From UBA4416 sp035439445 (GTDB lineage: Bacteria; Bacteroidota; Bacteroidia; B-17B0; Aurantibacillaceae): a DNA stretch of 64,000 bases. The position numbers and the translations under genes were made by a program. The stretch lies in NCBI GenBank assembly GCA_035439445.1, contig DAORKG010000001.1, positions 124,001 through 188,000 on the forward strand. The letters run 5' to 3'. The notes under the pieces are model-generated. The model made no database searches. It had not been told where the DNA came from and saw nothing but the letters and a program-made list of their open reading frames with translations. Of this stretch, positions 51,351 through 60,195 are shown piece by piece. The stretch's first letter is position 1; each line of letters starts with the position of its first letter.

Positions 51351-52139
51351 ATGAATTCAAAAAATAATATTTCTTTATCTGATAACGCTCGTGTAAATGA
51401 AATTTTGGAGGTAATATTATCTTTTGCTCGCCAGGATTTTTCTAGAAAAGTTACAATTAAGGAAGATGATAATCTTTTAGACGGTATAGGGGCCGGAGTT
51501 AATATGCTTGGTGAAGAGTTGGAACATTCCCGTATTTCTCTCGGCGAAAAAGAACAGCTCTTGAAAGAAGTACATCACAGGGTTAAGAATAATATGCAAA
51601 TCATTTCCAGTTTATTGAATTTGCAGTCAGATAAAATTACTGATAAGAAAGTTTTATCTCTTATTCGTGAAAGTCAAAATAGGATAAAATCCATGGCCTT
51701 AGTACATGAGATGCTTTATAAATCCCAAGATCTAAGTAAAATTGCATTAGATAAGTATATTGAGAATTTATGTAAAAGTATTGGAGATTCATATAGTGTT
51801 CCAGAGTCAGATATAAAGTTTATGTATGATTTTGAGGAGAATTTATTTTTTGACATTGATAAAATGATATTACTAGGTTTAATTTTAAATGAAATTATTA
51901 GTAATTCGTTAAAGTATGCTTTCCCAAATCAAATGGGAGAAATCAGTATTGTTTTGAGAAAAGATGGTACTAAACATAATTTATGGGTAAGTGATAATGG
52001 CATAGGCTTAAAGCGTAATTTTGATTTAGAAAAAGATTCTCATCTGGGAATTCAATTAATATACATGCTAGCTGAACAGCTGGATGGAAACGTAAATTGC
52101 GATAATTCAAATGGGGTTAGCTACTCTTTAGTGTTTTAA
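51351..52139 (+). CDS. HisKA_2 soluble sensor histidine kinase
   Basis: 262 residues without a membrane segment. A short N-terminal region with a coiled coil precedes HisKA_2, with phospho-His in LLKEVHHRVKNNMQIISSLLNLQ near 78. HATPase_c follows: LILNEIISNSLKYAF, VSDNGIGLKRNF and HLGIQLIYMLAEQLDG. No receiver is in the same gene. It follows the STAS-like gene closely, forming a small sensory module next to the LytS/LytTR pair. Confidence 0.86.
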   Translation: MNSKNNISLSDNARVNEILEVILSFARQDFSRKVTIKEDDNLLDGIGAGVNMLGEELEHSRISLGEKEQLLKEVHHRVKNNMQIISSLLNLQSDKITDKKVLSLIRESQNRIKSMALVHEMLYKSQDLSKIALDKYIENLCKSIGDSYSVPESDIKFMYDFEENLFFDIDKMILLGLILNEIISNSLKYAFPNQMGEISIVLRKDGTKHNLWVSDNGIGLKRNFDLEKDSHLGIQLIYMLAEQLDGNVNCDNSNGVSYSLVF

Positions 52140-52255
52140 TATCTGAAACAGCAATAAAACAATTATTTTTTATTTGCTACAATTTATAGCAATATGATGT
52201 TTTAAAATGTAGTAATTTTATTAAAAGATTTTTGTTAATTAAAATTATTGTTGCC

Positions 52256-52912
52256 ATGAATACTAAAAACCAAACTTCAAGTTACGCTAAAAGTAATCAG
52301 CTGTCATTGTTTTCAGAACCAAAGAAAGAGCAAACGGAACCTGTTCTGGATACTGTTTATCAGTATTTTTTAATTATTTCTCCACCGGATGAAATAAAAA
52401 GCAAAGTAAAATCACTAAAGTACAAGCTTCACAAAGCAGTAGGGTTAAGTGATTATAATCTTCAATCGGTTCCGCACATTTCATTAATGTCGTTTCATAC
52501 GATGAGACCTGTGAATGAACGTTTTTTTAGTTCATTACAAAATTTGTTCTCCAAAAACAATTCATTTGAAATTGATTTAAATGGTTTTGATTTCTTTGAG
52601 CATGGTTCTGAGTCCAATACAATTTATGTTAGGATTGAAAATTCTTTTCAAATTGTAAGAGTATATCACGAGTTACATAATTTGTTGGGGCTTAGAGTGC
52701 GTGAGTTTGTCCCTCATTTAACAGTTGCCAGAACAATGTCGAGAGTTCGTTTTAATAAGAGTTATGAAATGATTAAACAGCATGTGTTTAATGAGAAATT
52801 TAATTGTAATCATATTACTATACTTGAGAGAAAATTACAACATGGCGTAGTGAGCAATTATAGAGTACTAAAAGAGATTGAGTTTAACAGCATGTCTATC
52901 CCTCACCCTTAA
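52256..52912 (+). CDS. 2H phosphoesterase (2'-5' RNA ligase-like)
   Basis: 218 residues from ATG 52256 (MNTKNQTSSYAKSN). The two HxS/T motifs of the 2H family are present: VPHISLMSF near 75 and VPHLTVAR near 160, with the fold typical of cyclic phosphodiesterases and 2'-5' RNA ligases. The substrate is unknown. The final residues (about PHP) and the stop codon lie inside the repeat element that begins at 52900, so the natural C-terminus was probably changed by that insertion. Confidence 0.8.
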   Translation: MNTKNQTSSYAKSNQLSLFSEPKKEQTEPVLDTVYQYFLIISPPDEIKSKVKSLKYKLHKAVGLSDYNLQSVPHISLMSFHTMRPVNERFFSSLQNLFSKNNSFEIDLNGFDFFEHGSESNTIYVRIENSFQIVRVYHELHNLLGLRVREFVPHLTVARTMSRVRFNKSYEMIKQHVFNEKFNCNHITILERKLQHGVVSNYRVLKEIEFNSMSIPHP

Positions 52913-52983
52913 TCACTCTCCCAGCGGGAGAGGGAAATTTAGTCTCCCTTCTCCCTGTGGGAGAAGGGCTGGGGATGAGGGGG
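52900..52983. repeat. GC-rich hairpin element associated with DUF559 gene
   Basis: The element starts CCCTCACCC and ends with an inverse GGGGATGAGGG. Inside are two stem-loops: CTCTCCC/GGGAGAGGG (52916-52934) and CTTCTCCC-TGT-GGGAGAAG (about 52947-52967). It is far more GC-rich than its surroundings. Elements of this composition are common in many bacteria next to DUF559 genes, and one follows here 40 bases later. No second copy was seen in the window. Confidence 0.78.
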
Positions 52984-53022
52984 ATTTTGAAAACGAACAC
53001 ATAAACTATACCTTAACTTACA

Positions 53023-53415
53023 ATGAAACGTATAATAAATCAATCGTATGGCGCATCAGATTATTTGTTCGATAACGCAAAAAAATTGAGGAAAAGAAGC
53101 ACAACTGCCGAGCATATCTTTTGGCAAATAGTTAGGAGTCGAAAAATATTAGGTTTTAAATTCAGGCGTCAACATCCTATTAAATATTTTATAGCTGATT
53201 TTTATTGTCACGAAGCTTCATTGGTTATTGAGCTTGATGGAACAATTCATGAACTTGGAAATATAAAACGTTATGATATGGAACGTGAAGCAATACTCAA
53301 TGGCTTAGGAATTTCAGTACTTAGGTTTACTAACGAAGAGGTGTTTTCTGATATTGATAATGTAATTCTTAAGTTAGAAAAATATTTGTCGAGTTTCAAA
53401 TGCAAACTAGATTAA
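53023..53415 (+). CDS. DUF559 endonuclease-like protein
   Basis: 130 residues with the DUF559/Vsr-like nuclease pattern: AKKLRKRSTTAEHIFWQIVRSRKILGFKFRRQHPI, YFIADFYCHEASLVIELDGTIHE (Asp and Glu of the active site near 68-77) and EAILNGLGISVLRFTNEEV. The family is thought to be a small DNA endonuclease, often found with repeat elements and carried by transfer. Sequence outside the adjoining hairpin is AT-rich like its neighbours. Confidence 0.85.
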   Translation: MKRIINQSYGASDYLFDNAKKLRKRSTTAEHIFWQIVRSRKILGFKFRRQHPIKYFIADFYCHEASLVIELDGTIHELGNIKRYDMEREAILNGLGISVLRFTNEEVFSDIDNVILKLEKYLSSFKCKLD

Positions 53416-53421
53416 ATAATC

Positions 53422-54093
53422 TTAAAAGTCACCATTTGATGCTTCAAAAATCATCTCTTCATTACTTACAGGATGTGTTATAATTAACTTTGCAGCATGG
53501 AGAGCAATGGCATTTGGTTTATAGGGAATATTAGAGCCGTATAATTCATCACCAATTATTGGGTATCCTATACTTGATAATTGAGCACGTATTTGATGAT
53601 ACTTTCCTGTATGTAATTGAATGTTCCAGAGGAAGTAATTACCATACGGTTTCACCGTATACTCCAATTTTGCTTTTTCGACATATTCAGTTCCTTCAGG
53701 TACCAATATCGCTTTCTTTTTTTCTTTACGATGCCAATGTTCTAAAGTACCGCTTTCGGGCACTTCGAGAACCTCAGAGTCTGAATTGGTGACTGAGGCT
53801 CTTGATGTCAATGCTATATAATATTTAGAAACTTGTCTTTGAGCAAATTGCTCACTTAGATTTCGTAAATGTTCTTTTTGTTTGGTAAATAATACGATGC
53901 CACTCGTTACTCTATCTAAGCGATGTAAATGCTGCGCATAAGGATTTTTATCTCCTGTTTTTTCCTTTAAATAATTTTTGACCTGCTGCAATAAATTAGG
54001 ATGATTATTTCTATCAGGTTCCACCATCAAACCTGCCGGTTTATTACAAACGAGTATAACATCGTCTTCGTATATGATTTGAAGGTTGAGCAT
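53422..54093 (-). CDS. RluA-family RNA pseudouridine synthase
   Basis: 223 residues, catalytic domain only without S4. Motifs: IIYEDDVILVCNKPAGLMVEPD at the start, QHLHRLDRVTSGIVLFTK with the catalytic Asp near 62, HTGKYHQIRAQLSSIGYPIIGDELYG near 165-190. It modifies rRNA or tRNA uridine; which site is unknown. Converges on the DUF559 gene with a seven-base gap. Confidence 0.9.
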   Translation of the reverse strand: MLNLQIIYEDDVILVCNKPAGLMVEPDRNNHPNLLQQVKNYLKEKTGDKNPYAQHLHRLDRVTSGIVLFTKQKEHLRNLSEQFAQRQVSKYYIALTSRASVTNSDSEVLEVPESGTLEHWHRKEKKKAILVPEGTEYVEKAKLEYTVKPYGNYFLWNIQLHTGKYHQIRAQLSSIGYPIIGDELYGSNIPYKPNAIALHAAKLIITHPVSNEEMIFEASNGDF

Positions 54094-54235
54094 TTCTGTT
54101 TTTCTATAAAATAGGAATTGCCTTACGGCGAGTCCCTGTCATGTCATGTTGAGAAAGAAAAAACTCCTTTCAGAAGTTCTTTTTTTGTTTTTCAGTCCTC
54201 TCGCATCAAGCAGAGCTTGTGCAGTTCTGTAAAAC

Positions 54236-54267
54236 AAAAAAGGTCCAAGCTATGCTTGAACCTTTTT
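54236..54267 (-). terminator. Terminator for the tRNA transcript
   Basis: Minus strand: AAAAAGGTTCAAGC, three-base loop, GCTTGGACCTTTTTT, with one G.U pair. Lies 11 bases after the tRNA-Leu gene. Confidence 0.85.
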
Positions 54268-54277
54268 CTTTCATTTG

Positions 54278-54361
54278 TACCCCAGACGGGACTTGAACCC
54301 GTACAATCTTGCGATCACAGGATTTTAAGTCCTGCGTGTCTACCAATTCCACCACCGGGGC
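54278..54361 (-). tRNA. tRNA-Leu (anticodon UAA)
   Basis: 84 bases on the minus strand with a long variable arm. Acceptor GCCCCGG pairs CTGGGGT, the D-arm reads GGTGGAATTGGTAGACAC, the anticodon stem-loop is CAGGACTTAAAATCCTG with TAA, and the T-arm has CGGGTTCAAGTCCCG. No CCA is encoded. It is about 37 bases downstream of tRNA-Gly and probably on one transcript with it. Confidence 0.95.
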
Positions 54362-54398
54362 ATTTTGGTTGAAAAACAACTCTAAGAGTCAGTTTTCG

Positions 54399-54471
54399 AG
54401 CGAAAGACGGGTCTCGAACCCGCGACCTTAACCTTGGCAAGGTTACGCTCTACCAACTGAGCTACTTTCGC
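54399..54471 (-). tRNA. tRNA-Gly (anticodon GCC)
   Basis: 73 bases: acceptor GCGAAAG pairs CTTTCGC, D-arm GTAGCTCAGTTGGTAGAGC, anticodon stem-loop AACCTTGCCAAGGTT with GCC, T-arm CGGGTTCGAGACCCG. The discriminator base is T. CCA is not encoded. Confidence 0.96.
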
Positions 54472-54564
54472 TTGTAATTCATTTAAAAGAACAATCGATT
54501 TTATTAATCGGGAGTGCAAAGATAATTGTTTTTTTACTCTGACAAAATTTTTTTTGATTTTTTT

Positions 54565-57213
54565 TTATCCTCCAATCAATCGCTTGATATCATTGAGTTT
54601 CATGAGGGCCTCTACCGGGGTTAAAGTGTTGATATCCGTCTTTACAAGTTCATCTTTTACCTGTTCCAAAACTGGGTCGTTTAGCTGAAAAAAGCTCAAT
54701 TGGTAATCGCTTTTGCTCTTGGTTTTTGAACTCATATGGTCAATGGCATCCTCCGAAGAATTTACGGCTTCCACTTCCGATAATTCCAACTCATGATCTT
54801 TTTCCAGTTTCTTTAAAATATCATTGGCTCGATCTACCACTTGTTTTGGCATACCTGCCATACGGGCTACATGAATACCAAAACTGTGTTCACTGCCACC
54901 TTCTTGTAGTTTACGCAAGAAAATAATCTTATTATTGACTTCCTTTACCGACACATTAAAGTTTTTAATGCGCGGGAAATAAGTGGTCATTTCATTTAGT
55001 TCGTGATAATGAGTAGCAAATAAGGTTTTTGCTCTGTTTTTTGGTTGAGAGTGAATGTACTCGGCAATAGCCCAAGCTATTGAAATACCATCATAAGTTG
55101 AAGTTCCTCGTCCAATTTCATCCAATAAAATTAAACTGCGTTCGCTTAAGTTATTTAAGATACTGGCTGTTTCATTCATCTCTACCATAAAGGTCGATTC
55201 GCCACTGGATATATTATCACTGGCACCTACACGTGTGAATATTTTATCTACGATGCCAATTTTAGCACTTTTAGCAGGAACGTAGCACCCAATTTGAGCC
55301 ATTAAGGTGATTAAAGCAACCTGACGTAATAAAGCAGATTTACCACTCATGTTAGGTCCGGTAATCATCATCACTTGCTGCGTGTCGTTATCCAAGTACA
55401 CAGAGTTACTTACATAATCGGTTCCAATAGGTAATTGTTTTTCAATCACCGGATGACGTCCATCTATAATATTAATGGCAAATTCATTGGTTAGGGTAGG
55501 GCGCACGTACTGGTTATCTCTAGCAAGTTTAGCAAAAGATAATAAGCAATCTAATTTCGAAATCAAGGCAGCGTTTAATTGAATAGGAATGATGTAATCA
55601 ATTAAATCACGCACCAATGCTTCGTATAAGGTTTGCTCTAGAACTGCAATTTTATCTTCAGCCCCTAATATTTTCTCCTCGTAAACTTTTAACTCAGGTG
55701 TAATATATCGCTCAGCGGTTGTTAAAGTTTGTTTACGAATCCAGTCGCTTGGCACTTTATCTTTGTGCACATTGGTTACTTCTAAGTAATAACCAAATAC
55801 ATTATTATAAGAAACTTTTAATGATGAAATGCCTGTACGTTCAACTTCACGCTGTTGTATTTGTAATAAGAAATCTTTTCCGCTAAATGCAATAGCTCGC
55901 AATTCGTCTAATTCTGCATTTACTCCTTTGCTAATTACATTGCCTTTGTTTAATAATACTGGTGCATCTTCGTTTAACTCATTTTGTAAACGATCGCGCA
56001 TCAATAAGCAAGGATTTAGTTGTTCAGCAATTTTTTGTAAAGAATGATTGTCGCATTTACTCGTCACTTCTTTAATCGATTCAATTAAATTTAAGGCGCG
56101 TTTTAGTTGCACTAACTCACGAGGGTTTATTTTCCCTGCTGCTACTTTTGATATCAATCGTTCTAAGTCGCCAATTTCTTTAAATTGAGCAATTAAATCA
56201 GATTGTAAACTGCTATGCACTCCAAAATATTCTACAACATCCAAACGTTCATTAATTATGTCTAATTGCTTTAATGGCAATGCTAACCAGCGTTTTAATA
56301 AACGAGAACCCATTGGTGTAACGGTAGTGTCAATAATGTCAATTAAGCATTTGCCATTATCGTGCCCGCTTCCAAATAATTCCAAATTACGAACCGTAAA
56401 TCTGTCCAGCCAAACGTATTGATCTTCTTCAACTCTACTAACAGCAGTAATGTGTTGTAACTTATCATGCTTGGTTTCGCCAAGGTAGTGCAAAATAGCA
56501 CCACAACTCATAATCGCTAAACTCATGTGCTCAACACCAAAGCCTTTTAAACTATTGGTGCCAAATTGTTTGGTAAGAGCTTCGTATCCAAAATCAAGTG
56601 TAAAAGCCCAATCATCCAAACCAAAAATGTAAAAACGATCGCCAATTAAATTGGTTAAGGTTTGACGTTTATTTTTCTCAAATAATATTTCGTTTGGCTT
56701 AAAACTTTGAATCAGTTTTTCAATGTATGTGTGAGTTCCTTCAGCTACTAAAAATTCTCCGGTTGATACATCTAAAAATGAAACCCCAGCTCGTTCTTTA
56801 TCTAAATGAACACTGGCTAAGAAATTATTGGTTTTATGTTCTAAAACTTTATCATTAAAACTAACACCTGGAGTTACTAATTCTGTGACCCCACGTTTCA
56901 CAATACCTTTTACCATTTTAGGGTCTTCCAGCTGGTCGCAAATAGCTACACGGTAACCGGCACGCACTAATTTTGGTAAATAAGTATCTACACTATGGTG
57001 TGGAAATCCAGCTAACTCAATGTGTGAGGCAGAGCCATTGGCACGTTTGGTTAAGGTAATGCCTAAAATTTGAGAAGCTCTAACGGCATCCTCTCCAAAG
57101 GTTTCGTAAAAATCTCCTACACGAAACAACAAGATAGCATCAGGATATTTTCCTTTCACTTCATTGTATTGTTTCATCAACGGTGTTTCTTTGGTTTCTG
57201 TTGTCTTTGCCAT
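54565..57213 (-). CDS. mutS: DNA mismatch repair protein MutS
   Basis: 882 residues, full length. The mismatch-recognition motif ILLFRVGDFYETFGEDA near 30 has the Phe and Glu that stack on the mismatch. The ATPase domain has the Walker A MITGPNMSGKSALLRQVALI near 620, ESTFMVEMNETASILN, LILLDEIGRGTSTYDG (Walker B) and LFATHYHEL. The C-terminal tail carries the beta-clamp-type QLSFFQL near 847. It works with MutL, which is not in the window. Confidence 0.95.
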   Translation of the reverse strand: MAKTTETKETPLMKQYNEVKGKYPDAILLFRVGDFYETFGEDAVRASQILGITLTKRANGSASHIELAGFPHHSVDTYLPKLVRAGYRVAICDQLEDPKMVKGIVKRGVTELVTPGVSFNDKVLEHKTNNFLASVHLDKERAGVSFLDVSTGEFLVAEGTHTYIEKLIQSFKPNEILFEKNKRQTLTNLIGDRFYIFGLDDWAFTLDFGYEALTKQFGTNSLKGFGVEHMSLAIMSCGAILHYLGETKHDKLQHITAVSRVEEDQYVWLDRFTVRNLELFGSGHDNGKCLIDIIDTTVTPMGSRLLKRWLALPLKQLDIINERLDVVEYFGVHSSLQSDLIAQFKEIGDLERLISKVAAGKINPRELVQLKRALNLIESIKEVTSKCDNHSLQKIAEQLNPCLLMRDRLQNELNEDAPVLLNKGNVISKGVNAELDELRAIAFSGKDFLLQIQQREVERTGISSLKVSYNNVFGYYLEVTNVHKDKVPSDWIRKQTLTTAERYITPELKVYEEKILGAEDKIAVLEQTLYEALVRDLIDYIIPIQLNAALISKLDCLLSFAKLARDNQYVRPTLTNEFAINIIDGRHPVIEKQLPIGTDYVSNSVYLDNDTQQVMMITGPNMSGKSALLRQVALITLMAQIGCYVPAKSAKIGIVDKIFTRVGASDNISSGESTFMVEMNETASILNNLSERSLILLDEIGRGTSTYDGISIAWAIAEYIHSQPKNRAKTLFATHYHELNEMTTYFPRIKNFNVSVKEVNNKIIFLRKLQEGGSEHSFGIHVARMAGMPKQVVDRANDILKKLEKDHELELSEVEAVNSSEDAIDHMSSKTKSKSDYQLSFFQLNDPVLEQVKDELVKTDINTLTPVEALMKLNDIKRLIGG

Positions 57214-57304
57214 AGTCTTAGAGGGTTAAAGATACAATATCAGGGTGGTGTCTTTCTATTTAATTTTTAACAGAAATGGGGAAATTGTTAATATATTTTA
57301 GGTT

Positions 57305-57350
57305 ACACCTGTCAGGTTTATTACAAACCATAACTAAACCTGACAGGTGT
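57305..57350. repeat. Second copy of the dispersed inverted repeat
   Basis: Arms ACACCTGTCAGGTTTA and TAAACCTGACAGGTGT, separated by 14 bases. The arms match the copy at 37398-37432, but the loop is longer and unrelated. It lies between mutS and the GreA-like gene. Confidence 0.8.
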
Positions 57351-57384
57351 GAAATGTTACCTAAAAATCCCATCTTTGTCATTC

Positions 57385-57837
57385 ATGCAAGAGTTCAAAC
57401 AACATATCATCAATGCTTGTAAAAGCCATTTAGAGAACAAAATACTTTCATTAAATACGATTATCAAAGAAGTGTCTGAATCATCTAATTCGGAAAGTAA
57501 AAGTTCGGCGGGTGATAAACACGAAACTTCTAAAGCCATGATGCAGTTAGAAATTGAAAAACTGGGAACTCAATTGAAAGAAGCTGAGTTGCAATTATCT
57601 GAATTTGAAAAAATAAATTTCAGTAAAACTATTCAAACAATAGAGCAGGGGAGTTTAGTAGAAACCAATAAGGGCTATTTTTTAATAGCGAGTTCTATAG
57701 GAAAAATAACCGTTGATGATAAAACTATTTTTGTGATTTCCAGTAAATCACCTTTGGCAGTTGCTTTTTCAGGAAAGCAAAAGGAAAATAATGTGAGTTT
57801 TAATGGAGTGCAATATATGATAAATGCGATTTATTAA
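57385..57837 (+). CDS. GreA/GreB-like protein
   Basis: 150 residues from ATG 57385 (MQEFKQHIINACKSHLENKI); a GTG at 57349 lies inside the repeat. An N-terminal coiled coil contains SSAGDKHETSKAMMQLEIEKLGTQLKEAE, like the antiparallel coil of Gre factors. A beta-rich end holds VETNKGYFLIASSIG and SPLAVAFSGKQKENN. Gre factors rescue backtracked RNA polymerase, but here the catalytic acidic loop is not obvious. Database labels such as 3-oxoacyl-ACP synthase for this group are wrong. Confidence 0.65.
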   Translation: MQEFKQHIINACKSHLENKILSLNTIIKEVSESSNSESKSSAGDKHETSKAMMQLEIEKLGTQLKEAELQLSEFEKINFSKTIQTIEQGSLVETNKGYFLIASSIGKITVDDKTIFVISSKSPLAVAFSGKQKENNVSFNGVQYMINAIY

Positions 57838-57840
57838 AAG

Positions 57841-57894
57841 TTCTCGACTTCGCTCGAACCGACATTGGCTTGTCATTTCGAGCGGAGTCGAGAA
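57841..57894. repeat. Inverted repeat, possible bidirectional terminator
   Basis: TTCTCGACTTCGCTCGAA ... TTCGAGCGGAGTCGAGAA with one G.U pair and an 18-base loop. It is GC-rich and lies between the convergent GreA-like gene and the T9SS protein gene. Similar sequences occur widely in Bacteroidota genomes, so it may be a dispersed element doing terminator duty. Confidence 0.72.
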
Positions 57895-57901
57895 GCAAGA
57901 A

Positions 57902-60052
57902 CTATTTTTTCAAAACAACTCTCTTCACTATTGAATTATTTTCAGAACTAATCTTCACAAAATAAACACCATTGTTTAATTTACTTAAATCTATGTTTTT
58001 GTAATTACTCGTAATTGTTTCTTCCAATACAACCTGCCCTATAGCATTTAATACTTGTACTTGACTTGTTTCCATTACAGAAGATGAATTGACAATATAT
58101 AAAGCACCGGTACTTGGATTCGGGTATACATTCCATCCATCATTAATACTTGAAGAAGATTTAATATCTGTTACATATGCAATGGTGTTGATGGCTGTAT
58201 TGGTAACAACAGGTTCATTAAAATCAAAATAAATGTAAGCTGTATTTTTTATTTGGGTGCCTGGCTCATACACAGGGTTTCTCTTAACTCTGTATTGAAT
58301 ATAGCCATGACTTGCAGGTTCATTACTGTTACTATCCGGTAACATAATATTATTGAATTTCCATTTTAAGATATTACCAGGTAAAATTTCGATGTTATAG
58401 TTATGACTTGAACCTAACATCTCAAAAGTATTCACATCCACATTTGGTGATAAAGTGTCTTTAACCACAATATTCACAGCAGGACCATTACCGGTATTTT
58501 GAAAACGAATTAAATAGGTTAAATCTGTAACGCTAGCTGCAATATCTCCTGTTGAACCAACACCAACAGGATTTGGAGTTTTATCATTTGGGTCAAATGA
58601 GCCAGTTACTGTTCGATAATAACAATAAGTGTTATTTATAGGATTAAAGTCAGTGGTTGATGTTTGAGCATAAGCACAGCTCGTGAATATACTTCCTAAT
58701 GGTGTACTGATAGGAGTTGTAAATTGAACTATGAAAGAAGCATATGGATTATTTGTATAATTTAAATTAGTAAATGTCCACATAACTGTATCTCCACTAA
58801 GTGTGTATGTAGATGGAGTAACTAATGTAATATCCGGGATAAAGGCAGATGGTAAAGTTGCTTTCAGAATACCTGAACCATTAACATTGTTTAAGTTATT
58901 CAATGTGTAATTCATATAGCCATTAAATCCTGGAACTATTCCATTGCCCCATGAAGTAACTCTTATATCGGGTTGTGTTGTTGAATTGAAACCTGCAGAT
59001 AAATTATTGTTGAAGGAGTTTGGTTGTCCGGAATTAATAGTCGTGTTTATAGTAGTCGTACATGACGGAATTAAACCACTGTATATATTGCCAATTGAAA
59101 GAGAGTAGGTTCCGTATGGTAAATTATTAATGAAATAATCTCCGTTATTGTTTGTGTACCCATAATGATTTCCTGGATTTGCAATTACAAAACCATTTGT
59201 TAAATTATTGTCGCCTGTGTTTTTTACGCAGTCTGAATTATTATCAATAAATACATTACCATTAACAGAACCACAGTTAGTTCCATTTGCTGTAATTGCG
59301 CTTGTATAAGTCATACAGTTCATTGCCGCATCAAAAATAGTTACGCTATAGGTGTTGGTTACAATGTTTGTAATATCTTGTGTTGTAGCACCTGTATTCC
59401 ATTGATAAGTAAATGGACCGGGATTGCTTCCTGCTACTGTTAAATCAATAGCTCCGTCTCCTGAATACAAACATGTTTCTTGATACGAGGTTAAGGTTGT
59501 TGTTACTCCGGATAAGGTTCCGGTTCCAGTTGTGTTTACCACTGCAGTTGAACTTACCATACATCCATTTATATCTATTACTGTTAAGGTGTACATTCCT
59601 GCTGATGCATTTTGATATACTGGCCCAGCCGCTCCTCCGGGAGTCCACATGTAATTGAAGGGTGGTGTACCACCATTTGCCATTCCAAAAACAGCCCCAT
59701 CGGAGTTACCTCCGCATGATACATTATTAGAGTTCATGAAAAGACTTAAGGGATTAGGCTGAACTATCATAAATGTCGAAGTAGTTGTCGTGAGAGCTGC
59801 ATCTGCAACAATCACAGTATATGAACTTGCGCATAAATTAGGAATACTACCCATAGATGTAAAAGTGCCTGTCATAGATGATGGCATTAAGGTATAGGTA
59901 TATGGCATGATTCCTCCAGAGGCCGTGATGTTAGCCACGCCGTCGCATTGCCCGAAGCATGTTACATTTTGGATAGTTACCGTTGAAGAGATTTGTGCTG
60001 AAGAAGTCAGATAACCCATGCAAAGCGAAATAAAGAGTATAATTTTTTTCAT
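57902..60052 (-). CDS. Secreted protein with SprB-like repeats and T9SS type A sorting domain
   Basis: 716 residues from ATG 60052 (MKKIILFISLCMGYLTSSAQ), which gives a signal peptide; longer reading has none. Three SprB-like repeats cover about 20-250 (VTCFGQCDGVANITASGGIMPYTY, VSCGGNSDGAVFGMANGGTPPFNY, TCLYSGDGAIDLTVAGSNPGPFTYQW). An SdrD_B-like segment follows (GNVFIDNNSDCVKNTGDNN), then a DUF11-like conserved domain with VTDLTYLIRFQNTGNGPAVNIVV. The end (about 650-716) is the type IX sorting domain: WNVYPNPSTGALYIVN ... LDLSKLNNGVYFVKI-type. It is exported to the surface. Confidence 0.88.
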   Translation of the reverse strand: MKKIILFISLCMGYLTSSAQISSTVTIQNVTCFGQCDGVANITASGGIMPYTYTLMPSSMTGTFTSMGSIPNLCASSYTVIVADAALTTTTSTFMIVQPNPLSLFMNSNNVSCGGNSDGAVFGMANGGTPPFNYMWTPGGAAGPVYQNASAGMYTLTVIDINGCMVSSTAVVNTTGTGTLSGVTTTLTSYQETCLYSGDGAIDLTVAGSNPGPFTYQWNTGATTQDITNIVTNTYSVTIFDAAMNCMTYTSAITANGTNCGSVNGNVFIDNNSDCVKNTGDNNLTNGFVIANPGNHYGYTNNNGDYFINNLPYGTYSLSIGNIYSGLIPSCTTTINTTINSGQPNSFNNNLSAGFNSTTQPDIRVTSWGNGIVPGFNGYMNYTLNNLNNVNGSGILKATLPSAFIPDITLVTPSTYTLSGDTVMWTFTNLNYTNNPYASFIVQFTTPISTPLGSIFTSCAYAQTSTTDFNPINNTYCYYRTVTGSFDPNDKTPNPVGVGSTGDIAASVTDLTYLIRFQNTGNGPAVNIVVKDTLSPNVDVNTFEMLGSSHNYNIEILPGNILKWKFNNIMLPDSNSNEPASHGYIQYRVKRNPVYEPGTQIKNTAYIYFDFNEPVVTNTAINTIAYVTDIKSSSSINDGWNVYPNPSTGALYIVNSSSVMETSQVQVLNAIGQVVLEETITSNYKNIDLSKLNNGVYFVKISSENNSIVKRVVLKK

Positions 60053-60195
60053 AAAATATGTTTTTGTTGCAACGAAATTATAATAATTACTCACACTAAA
60101 ATTTGCTATTTAGTAAAGCACTGGTATGATTGAGTGAGAAATAAGTAGGGTTTAATAGCGTTTAGTGAGTGTATAGATTCACTGAGTAAATACAG

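Noticed and set aside
52900..52983. CRISPR-like repeat
   Set aside because: The hairpins are not regularly spaced copies of one unit with spacers, and no cas genes are near.
54094..54235. Small gene between the pseudouridine synthase and the tRNAs
   Set aside because: The stretch holds A/T-rich weak hairpins and no reading frame with a plausible start or domain.
57385..57837. 3-oxoacyl-ACP synthase
   Set aside because: This label is attached to similar proteins, but the coiled coil and beta tail look Gre-like and no ketosynthase motif is present.
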